13,134 bases of DNA from an uncultured Candidatus Saccharibacteria bacterium. GTDB taxonomy: Bacteria; Patescibacteriota; Saccharimonadia; Saccharimonadales; UBA4665. The DNA lies in contig CAITDW010000037.1 of NCBI GenBank assembly GCA_903891235.1, positions 1-13,134 of the forward strand, read 5' to 3'. A model generated the notes under the pieces. The model saw nothing but the letters and a program-made list of their open reading frames with translations. It did not search any database and was not told where the DNA came from. How positions within the stretch are numbered: the first letter of the stretch is position 1; the number at the start of each line of letters is the position of its first letter. Positions 8,071-13,134 of this stretch are shown piece by piece. Made by a program: the position numbers and the translations under genes.

Positions 8071-9520
8071 TATCGTATTCCTCCCTTATAGCTGATATTA
8101 CATCAGGGTATTTTGTGAAAAATTCAAATTTATCCATATTTTTAACAAATAGGCCGATATTCTCATTTTTTGATCTGAGATTTTCTATAGAATCTATCGC
8201 GATCTTATAAACTTCACTAAATTCTAATTTAGTAGGGACAATATTATCATTACCTTTTGCTACTCTAAAATAAATATCACTATATGGAAATGAATCCTCT
8301 ATAGTTTTAATAAGTGAATCTAAATATCCTTGACCTTTTTCGTCTAGTGATTCCTCAAGCGCTTTGTAAAGTGGGATATCTTTGTTTACTAAATACTGAA
8401 GTGAGCCTCTGTCTTCGATGTGATTCCAAACGTGAACTAAACTATCGTTATTAACATTCCTGCCACGATACTTATAAACGTTTTCACTTCTACCGACAGT
8501 TTTCTCTACAATTGAAACCAAGTTCTTCTTCACAATATCCGGCAAGGACGCGGTTGATTTTTTAATATCTATTTCCCATATAGAATCAAGTGTATTTGGT
8601 ATGTCTACGCGAACTCTCGCTAATTTGTTTAATTCATATTGTTTAATGAGTCTTAGCCAGGTACCCCAAACAATTAATCTTTTATTTCTGTATACATAGA
8701 ATCCTTGACTGTGCTTTAAATCTGAATTGCTAATTATTGCTTTTTCTTTATTAGTAAGTTTTGATGCATAAGGTAATATATAAGGCTTAACCTTAATTAT
8801 GCTTTGATCAATAATGATTTCTTGTTCGGTTAAGGGTTGAGTAGCAGCATTACTCTCAAAAAATGGATCTATTTGATCTACCCTGTGATTATTGAAAAAA
8901 ATTTTTACTGGATTAAATCCTGAAAGGTAACGATGAAACACTAGGGCTATGTGAGACATTGCAATATCGATTTTTTCATCGAATAATTTTTCTGGTTGCG
9001 TAGATCCATTCAATAACCTATCAAAATTTTCCCAATATATAATAGTTCCGCTAGTTTGGTTTTTTAATATATCAACAAATTTGATAGAATCTATCTCATT
9101 ATTGTCCAGTCGCTGCAATGACCAATCCTTAGTTTCAATAATATGATCTAAATCCCATTTTGCCGCAGAAATTATATTATTTTTTTTAGTAATTACAGTC
9201 AAAGCCCGACATTGAGACATAGAGGCTAATTTAAGCCCTAACCCAAATCTACCTAGATCTTTAGCATCTCTTTGTTCTAATGAGCTCTGACTACCAAAAC
9301 GCATGGCAAATTCTAGTTCATTCTGATCCATACCACAGCCATCATCAATTATTGCAATATAAGGTTCATTTTTAGATAAAAAGTTAACATTAATTGTTTT
9401 AGCATCTTTGCCAACACTGTTATCGATAATGTCTGCCAAAGCTGCTTCAAAAGAGTAGCCTATAGATCTTGTAGATTCGACAAGAATTGGTGCAAATGGA
9501 GTTAGTATTATATCTTTAAT
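8063..9520 (-). CDS. GHKL (MORC/MutL-like) ATPase of the MZA-type system, probable ATT start
   Basis: The ATP-binding fold is clear. Numbered from the proposed start, the N-box is ALADIIDNS (27-35; Asp30 at the usual Glu position, Asn34), the G1 motif is IIDDGCGM (57-64), and the GRFGLGLK loop is at 90-97. The rest (about 200-485) would hold the S5-like transducer and a family-specific C-terminus. Such paraMORC ATPases act as ATP-gated DNA clamps in restriction-type operons. The first ATG/GTG/TTG codon in the frame is TTG at 9439, but starting there would remove the conserved TPFAPILVESTRSIGYSF segment and split the N-box helix. An in-frame TGA lies at 9545-9547. Between the two, the best start is ATT at 9520, 7 nt after AGAGGA. 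This adds 27 residues, for 485 in total. The short form (8063-9439) is what a standard gene finder would give. It is the first gene of the operon. Confidence 0.85.
   Translation of the reverse strand: MKDIILTPFAPILVESTRSIGYSFEAALADIIDNSVGKDAKTINVNFLSKNEPYIAIIDDGCGMDQNELEFAMRFGSQSSLEQRDAKDLGRFGLGLKLASMSQCRALTVITKKNNIISAAKWDLDHIIETKDWSLQRLDNNEIDSIKFVDILKNQTSGTIIYWENFDRLLNGSTQPEKLFDEKIDIAMSHIALVFHRYLSGFNPVKIFFNNHRVDQIDPFFESNAATQPLTEQEIIIDQSIIKVKPYILPYASKLTNKEKAIISNSDLKHSQGFYVYRNKRLIVWGTWLRLIKQYELNKLARVRVDIPNTLDSIWEIDIKKSTASLPDIVKKNLVSIVEKTVGRSENVYKYRGRNVNNDSLVHVWNHIEDRGSLQYLVNKDIPLYKALEESLDEKGQGYLDSLIKTIEDSFPYSDIYFRVAKGNDNIVPTKLEFSEVYKIAIDSIENLRSKNENIGLFVKNMDKFEFFTKYPDVISAIREEYDNE
8079..8085 (-). 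promoter_or_regulatory. Strong Shine-Dalgarno fixing the Z1 start
   Basis: GGGAGGA on the minus strand lies 8 nt before the ATG at 8070, inside the final codons of the GHKL ATPase gene. It supports this start, and translation of the Z1 gene within the same mRNA. Confidence 0.75.
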
Positions 9521-9526
9521 ATTAGT

Positions 9527-9533
9527 ATCCTCT
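9527..9533 (-). promoter_or_regulatory. Shine-Dalgarno supporting an ATT start
   Basis: AGAGGAT on the minus strand; AGAGGA ends 7 nt before the in-frame ATT at 9520. It is the only good ribosome-binding site between the in-frame TGA (9545-9547) and the conserved N-terminal segment of the GHKL ATPase. Confidence 0.55.
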
Positions 9534-9538
9534 ATGAG

Positions 9539-9547
9539 ATTATATCA
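9539..9547 (-). promoter_or_regulatory. Extended -10 promoter of the MZA-like operon
   Basis: The minus strand reads TGATATAAT: a perfect TATAAT at 9544-9539 with the TGn extension. No convincing -35 is seen 16-18 nt upstream, which is acceptable for an extended -10 promoter. Transcription would start near 9532, leaving a leader of only about 12 nt before the ATT start. The box lies directly next to a DnaA box and about 45 bp from the candidate half-site for the LexA-like repressor. Confidence 0.55.
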
Positions 9548-9548
9548 C

Positions 9549-9557
9549 TTATCCACA
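9549..9557 (+). promoter_or_regulatory. Perfect DnaA box in the divergent control region
   Basis: TTATCCACA matches the high-affinity DnaA box consensus (TTATNCACA) exactly. It sits just upstream of the extended -10 of the MZA-like operon, in the spacer where a bound protein would block or modulate RNA polymerase. It is a single box with no cluster around it, so an origin is not supported. A chance occurrence of this 9-mer somewhere in 13 kb is quite possible; the promoter position is what makes it notable. Confidence 0.4.
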
Positions 9558-9589
9558 GTAATAATTATTTAACCGCTGCATTTTTCGCT

Positions 9590-9596
9590 TATGTTC
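9590..9596 (-). promoter_or_regulatory. Possible LexA-type operator half-site
   Basis: The minus strand reads GAACATA, equal to one half of the Gram-positive SOS box (CGAAC-N4-GTTCG type). The other half is not conserved, so this is weak evidence. It lies just upstream of the -10 of the LexA-methyltransferase gene, where repressor binding would autoregulate the gene. The true operator of this fused repressor may have a different sequence. Confidence 0.2.
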
Positions 9597-9598
9597 TA

Positions 9599-9616
9599 TA
9601 TAATAGCTTTAGGAGG
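9599..9616 (+). promoter_or_regulatory. -10 box and Shine-Dalgarno of the LexA-methyltransferase gene
   Basis: TATAAT lies at 9599-9604, with a poor -35 candidate (CTGCAT, 9576-9581, 17-nt spacer). AGGAGG at 9611-9616 is an almost ideal Shine-Dalgarno, 5 nt before the ATG at 9622. The predicted transcript would begin about where the Shine-Dalgarno begins, giving a very short leader. A weak -35 together with a strong ribosome-binding site would suit an autorepressed gene. Confidence 0.55.
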
Positions 9617-9621
9617 GCCTA

Positions 9622-11175
9622 ATGAGCACAAAAAAACAACTTGAAGTATTAGACTATGTTAAGAAATTTAAGAAGGATGAGGGTACTTACCCGACTCTAC
9701 ATCAAATAGCTGAAGCAATTGGAGTAAAATCTGTTTCGACAGTTCATGCTCATATAACTAAACTTGTTGAGGAGGACAAACTTATCAAAGTTAGTGGCTA
9801 TTCAGGTTATGAACTACCTATAAGCGATAATCAAGATGAATATGTTCCATTAATTGGATATATTACGGCTGGTTTCCCGATCGAAGCCATAGAAAATGAT
9901 ACAGATATATCAATAAAAATGTCCGAAAGACCTAAGTCTGGAAAATTTTATGCGCTTAAGGTCAGAGGTGACAGCATGGTTGATGAAGGCATATTTGATG
10001 GTGACACGGTTATTATAAAGAAACAAGATTATGCAGATAACGGGCAAACAGTAGTAGCTGTAATAGACGAAAATCAGGCTACTTTAAAAAAGATATATAA
10101 AGAGAAGAAAGGCTACCGGCTTCAACCGGCTAACCAAACTTTTATGCCGATCTATAGGGATGAAGTTGAAATACGTGGCATAGTCTGGGAGGTTCAAAGA
10201 TCTTTCGATAATAATGACAATAAAAAGAAGACTAAAAAGTATAAAACACTAGACTTATTTGCAGGGGTCGGTGGAATTAGAAAAGGTTTTGAAAATGCAG
10301 GGTTCACCACTGTGTTTGCTAATGACTTTGAAAAGAATTGTAAGATAACGTACGATTTAAATTACAATGACGCAAAACTTGTAGTCGAAGATATTACCAA
10401 GATTGAAGCCGACGAACTGCCTGAGTTTGATTTCCTGCTTGGTGGTTTTCCGTGCCAGGCATTCTCCATTGCTGGATATAGAAAAGGCTTCGAAGATGAA
10501 AGAGGTAGAGGAAACCTTTTCTTTGATATAGCTAGAATTATAGAAGCAAGGAAACCTGAGGGTTTTCTTCTTGAGAATGTTAAGAATCTTAAGTCGCATG
10601 ACAATGGAAATACATTCAAGGTTATCCAAGAAACTTTAGAGGATCTTGGGTACCACTTGAAGCACATGGTTCTAAATAGTATGGATTACGGTAACATACC
10701 CCAAAATAGAGAGAGAATATATATCGTAGGATTCAAAGATAAGGAATGCATTGAAAGATTTGAATTTCCAAAACCAATAAAGCTCACGAAAACTATTAAA
10801 GATATTCTTGATAAAAAAGTTGACGAAAAATACTATTACAATGGTAAGCCGCTTTTTGATCGCATCAAGGATGACGTAACCGAACAGGGCAAAGTTTATC
10901 AATGGAGACGTCAATATGTTAGAGAAAACAAAAAGGGAGTTAGTCCTACGCTAACTGCAAATATGGGAATGGGCGGTCATAATGTGCCAATAATATTTGA
11001 TGGAATTGGTATAAGAAAACTAACTCCTAGGGAATGTTTTAGGCTTCAGGGCTTTGATAATGACTACAGGCTTCCAGAAAATCTTGCAGATTCAGCGTTA
11101 TATAAACAAGCCGGAAATTCGGTCACTGTTACTGTGGTTGAGAGGGTCGCCAAACAGATGCAGAATGCAATCTAA
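9622..11175 (+). CDS. LexA-type S24 autoproteolytic repressor fused to DNA cytosine-5 methyltransferase
   Basis: The 517-residue product has two complete parts. Residues 1-65 are a LexA winged helix (GTYPTLHQIAEAIGVKS, then STVHAHITKLVEED). Residues 74-193 are the S24 domain: cleavage site Ala83-Gly84 in YITAGFP, nucleophile Ser118 in RGDSM and general base Lys156 in ATLKKI, so RecA-stimulated self-cleavage is expected. A lysine/asparagine-rich linker (196-208) leads to a C5 methyltransferase. Its motif I is DLFAGVGGIRKGF (211-223), motif IV is GGFPCQAFS with catalytic Cys278 (274-282), motif VI is ENV (318-320), motif VIII is QNRERIYIVG (361-370), motif IX SPTLTANMG lies at 441-449 and motif X QAGNSV at 496-501. 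Target recognition falls around 375-438; the site is unknown. The methyltransferase part has no start codon of its own, so the fusion seems genuine. Likely roles (inferred): self-marking of DNA, and damage-released repression of itself and the divergent operon. Confidence 0.93.
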   Translation: MSTKKQLEVLDYVKKFKKDEGTYPTLHQIAEAIGVKSVSTVHAHITKLVEEDKLIKVSGYSGYELPISDNQDEYVPLIGYITAGFPIEAIENDTDISIKMSERPKSGKFYALKVRGDSMVDEGIFDGDTVIIKKQDYADNGQTVVAVIDENQATLKKIYKEKKGYRLQPANQTFMPIYRDEVEIRGIVWEVQRSFDNNDNKKKTKKYKTLDLFAGVGGIRKGFENAGFTTVFANDFEKNCKITYDLNYNDAKLVVEDITKIEADELPEFDFLLGGFPCQAFSIAGYRKGFEDERGRGNLFFDIARIIEARKPEGFLLENVKNLKSHDNGNTFKVIQETLEDLGYHLKHMVLNSMDYGNIPQNRERIYIVGFKDKECIERFEFPKPIKLTKTIKDILDKKVDEKYYYNGKPLFDRIKDDVTEQGKVYQWRRQYVRENKKGVSPTLTANMGMGGHNVPIIFDGIGIRKLTPRECFRLQGFDNDYRLPENLADSALYKQAGNSVTVTVVERVAKQMQNAI

Positions 11176-11177
11176 AA

Positions 11178-11993
11178 CTATTCAATATTAATTTCAAGAT
11201 CCTTGAACTGATCGAATCTTTTTTCGATGAAATCTTTTTCAGCGATACTTTCCCTTAAGTTATCGTTAATAGAATTGAAATTAGATGTAAACTTTATTGC
11301 AAGGCCCTTATCTACCCAGTTCTTGGGACGCAGACGAAGTTCTAGTCTTTTTTTAGCTTTATAGATTTTTGTATTACCCAAATCATCAGCAATAAAATTA
11401 GATAAATAAACTGATGATTTTGTATTTCTGTTTACTTTTACCGTATCGATTTGATCAAGATTAATTTTTGCACCAACTAAATAAAAGTTATTTTCCGTTC
11501 TCAATATGAAAAAATAGTAAAAATACTTCACATCATATGTGCTCTTAACTGAATCGAATTTTTCTTTATAAAGGTTGACCCATCTGTCTTTGATGATTTC
11601 GAAAGACTTGCTATCAAAAAGCTGGTCAAGATCTATTCCCGCATCCCTAAAGTTCTGGCCTAAAGATGCTTCACCAGATTCGCCACCAGTAATATTGCCA
11701 TTGTTATCAACATGTACCGATAACATTTTAATATCAGCTCCCCATTGATTTTTCTCATTATAAATATCAATCGGATATGAACCACTTCCAACTGGTTTAA
11801 CGTCTAAGGCTTGTGTAAACCATTGCTCAATATGCTCTTTGGGTACCTGTACTGGAAGATTCTTTTGGCCAGGCAAGGACTCCGGTTGAGAAAATAGTGC
11901 CTTTATCATGAAATACTTTATGACATCCTTTGAGACATCATCGAAGAAATCCATTAACTCTGATTTACTTAATGGTTCAATTACATAACTCAT
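11178..11993 (-). CDS. Predicted PD-(D/E)XK restriction endonuclease, unrecognised family
   Basis: I do not recognise the 271-residue product by family. It has one nuclease-like signature: YPIDIY with Asp76, followed by WGADIKML with Asp87-Ile-Lys89, spaced as in PD-(D/E)XK enzymes (a Gly-Ser-Gly turn precedes it). A Gly/Glu-rich stretch (103-112), a Trp/Tyr/Phe-rich middle (about 137-165) and a charged C-terminus follow. There is no signal peptide or membrane segment. Its size suits a type II restriction enzyme, and it lies tail-to-tail with the methyltransferase, with only 2 nt between the stop codons. This makes a restriction partner the leading guess, though a DNA-binding accessory protein is possible. 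The ATG at 11993 has no clear Shine-Dalgarno and follows the VirD4-like gene by 21 nt on the same strand, so it may be co-transcribed with it. Confidence 0.6.
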   Translation of the reverse strand: MSYVIEPLSKSELMDFFDDVSKDVIKYFMIKALFSQPESLPGQKNLPVQVPKEHIEQWFTQALDVKPVGSGSYPIDIYNEKNQWGADIKMLSVHVDNNGNITGGESGEASLGQNFRDAGIDLDQLFDSKSFEIIKDRWVNLYKEKFDSVKSTYDVKYFYYFFILRTENNFYLVGAKINLDQIDTVKVNRNTKSSVYLSNFIADDLGNTKIYKAKKRLELRLRPKNWVDKGLAIKFTSNFNSINDNLRESIAEKDFIEKRFDQFKDLEINIE

Positions 11994-12014
11994 TTTTTAA
12001 TGTTAGCAGATTTA

Positions 12015-13134
12015 TTAGCTATTCCTAATTAAAGTCCCATACCTCATCCTAGACTCCCTCATAACGGCCCCAAATCTTTTGCTACTACCAATATCAGTAT
12101 TAACAATCGTCATCCCTGACATAGGCTCCTGAGCATCTAAGGAAGCTAACTTTGCATAGAATGTATATGCCGGAAGATTGGATATATCTCCTCTGGATAT
12201 AAATGGTTTAAATAAGGGTAATATAAAGTCTTCATCAGCTGGACTTCCTGTTCTAAAGCATTTTACTGTCCCAACGTTCGCAAGTATTATATCTACAAGA
12301 CGTTTCTGGTCTTGCTGTGAGGTAGATTGCTCTGCCATAGTCAGATATAGCTTATACTTCCTAGCTTCACTCAGCATCTGCACAAAGCTTGTTGTTGCGA
12401 AGTTCTGAAACTCATCTACATATAAATAGAATGGTCGTCTATCTTTTTGGTTTATTCGTGCCCTTCTTAGTGAGGCTACTTGTAGCTTTGAAAGAATTGC
12501 GGTTCCAAATAAGGTAGATGTATCCTCTCCAAGTAATCCCTTAGAAAAGTTACATACTAGTATCTTTCCTTCATTTATTATCTCCATGAAATCAATTGTA
12601 GATTTTTCTTGTTCTAGAATCTTTTTGGCGCTAGCTGAGAATAGAAATCTACCAATTTTAGATGTTATGCCCGCAGACATCTTCACTTTCTGGTAACTAC
12701 CAGCTTTACCAATTTCATTTTGCCAGAAATGTTTTAGATTATCGTCATCGAGTGCTTTTACGATTTTTCTTCTATATTTCGAATCATTGAGAAGATCAAA
12801 GATAGTAAATAGAGTAGCTCCTTCTATTGTTAGTGCAGTTTGAATACAGTTACGAAGGATATACTCGACTCTATGACCACCACTATCGTCACTTGAGAAT
12901 ATCTTACGCATTACAGATATCACCGACTCTGTTATTAAATCCTTTTCACGAAGCAGATCATCTCCAGTTAGTGTTCTATCTATTTCTAGTAAATTAATTC
13001 CGATTGGTCGCTCTAGATCATCCGGGTTTAAATATATAACGTCCTTTATTCTATATTCAGGTATTCGAGACAAGATACTCTCAGCTAGGTCTCCATGCGG
13101 ATCAATAACAGCGAGTCCCTTGCCGCTTTTAATG
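12015..13134 (-). CDS. VirD4/TraM-recognition type ATPase (HerA-FtsK superfamily), partial at the window edge
   Basis: The gene enters from the right edge, so its N-terminus and Walker A are outside the window. The frame stays open from 13133; the first start-like codon (TTG 13073) is not the start, because conserved sequence continues upstream (GLAVIDPHGDLAESI). The 372 visible residues show this DPHGD motif, then VIYLNPDDLERPIGINLLE, the Walker B FYLYVDEFQNFAT (225-237 of the 372-residue visible part), and the arginine-finger-like region VGTVKCFRTGSPADEDFI. Family members are hexameric DNA pumps or type IV secretion coupling proteins; this sub-type is common in Patescibacteria genomes and in Gram-positive conjugative elements. 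It is on the minus strand, 21 nt before the predicted restriction gene. Whether it belongs to the defence locus or to a host/mobile backbone cannot be told from here. Confidence 0.85.
   Translation of the reverse strand, partial: IKSGKGLAVIDPHGDLAESILSRIPEYRIKDVIYLNPDDLERPIGINLLEIDRTLTGDDLLREKDLITESVISVMRKIFSSDDSGGHRVEYILRNCIQTALTIEGATLFTIFDLLNDSKYRRKIVKALDDDNLKHFWQNEIGKAGSYQKVKMSAGITSKIGRFLFSASAKKILEQEKSTIDFMEIINEGKILVCNFSKGLLGEDTSTLFGTAILSKLQVASLRRARINQKDRRPFYLYVDEFQNFATTSFVQMLSEARKYKLYLTMAEQSTSQQDQKRLVDIILANVGTVKCFRTGSPADEDFILPLFKPFISRGDISNLPAYTFYAKLASLDAQEPMSGMTIVNTDIGSSKRFGAVMRESRMRYGTLIRNS

Noticed and set aside
8063..9520. HSP90 chaperone or histidine kinase
   Set aside because: The GHKL motifs fit, but there is no phospho-acceptor His domain or HSP90 middle domain signature, and the Z1/DUF4420/AIPR neighbours point to a MORC/MutL-like defence ATPase.
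9549..9557. DnaA box as part of a replication origin
   Set aside because: Only one box, no cluster or iterons, and no dnaA, dnaN or rep gene in the window; kept only as a possible promoter element.
10357..10914. Minus-strand open frames opposite the methyltransferase
   Set aside because: They overlap the conserved methyltransferase motifs and show no family signature; they are antisense shadows.
1..13134. Recoded genetic code (TGA as Gly or Trp) as in some CPR or Mollicutes lineages
   Set aside because: TGA ends at least two clear genes (1927-1929 and 8063-8065) at the expected places, and no in-frame TGA interrupts conserved domains.
1..13134. tRNA, rRNA, CRISPR arrays and insertion sequences
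   Set aside because: No cloverleaf-like or repeat-spacer pattern, transposase or terminal inverted repeats were seen on either strand.

Overview
The window is a compact, AT-rich (roughly one third G+C by eye) bacterial defence locus. Nearly every base is coding, and several genes overlap. Shine-Dalgarno sequences and TATAAT boxes are visible, and TGA is used as a stop (for example at 1927-1929 and 8063-8065), so the genetic code is a standard TGA-stop code. The partial gene at the right edge is a VirD4/TraM-recognition type ATPase of a kind common in Patescibacteria (CPR, e.g. Saccharibacteria) and also found in conjugative elements of Gram-positive bacteria. I lean towards a CPR or mobile-element setting, but the sequence alone does not settle the host.

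Left arm, minus strand, read from about 9540 down to 77: a probable six-gene operon. In transcription order it encodes a GHKL (MORC/MutL-like) ATPase, a Z1-domain superfamily II helicase-like ATPase, a DUF4420-type PD-(D/E)XK nuclease, an AIPR-family protein, a MazG/dCTPase-like nucleotide pyrophosphohydrolase, and a DUF2075 helicase with an N-terminal PD-(D/E)XK nuclease domain. The first four reproduce the MutL-Z1-DUF-AIPR ('MZA') anti-phage system and the MORC/paraMORC restriction-modification neighbourhoods known from earlier work. The last two look like an added module, possibly with its own extended -10 promoter at 2296-2304.

Centre: a divergent control region (about 9440-9621) feeds this operon on one side. 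On the other side it feeds a plus-strand gene whose 517-residue product is the most unusual item here. It is a complete LexA-type repressor (winged helix plus S24 autoproteolysis domain, with Ala83-Gly84 cleavage site, Ser118 and Lys156) fused in frame to a complete DNA cytosine-5 methyltransferase (catalytic Cys278). The control region also holds a perfect DnaA box. The GHKL gene lacks any in-frame ATG, GTG or TTG that would include its conserved N-terminus, and an ATT codon behind a well placed Shine-Dalgarno is the best start.

Right arm: tail-to-tail with the methyltransferase, 2 nt away, is a minus-strand gene for a likely PD-(D/E)XK restriction enzyme (unrecognised family). It is preceded by the VirD4-like ATPase gene, which runs off the window.

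Working model (inference): the methyltransferase marks self DNA. The ATPase, Z1, DUF4420 and AIPR proteins, perhaps with the neighbouring nuclease, attack unmarked DNA. The LexA half of the methyltransferase ties expression of the locus to RecA-sensed DNA damage, and the pyrophosphohydrolase and DUF2075 helicase add nucleotide-pool and DNA-processing functions. No RNA genes, CRISPR arrays or insertion sequences were seen, and no gene-free stretch exceeds about 100 bases (the longest is about 9521-9621).
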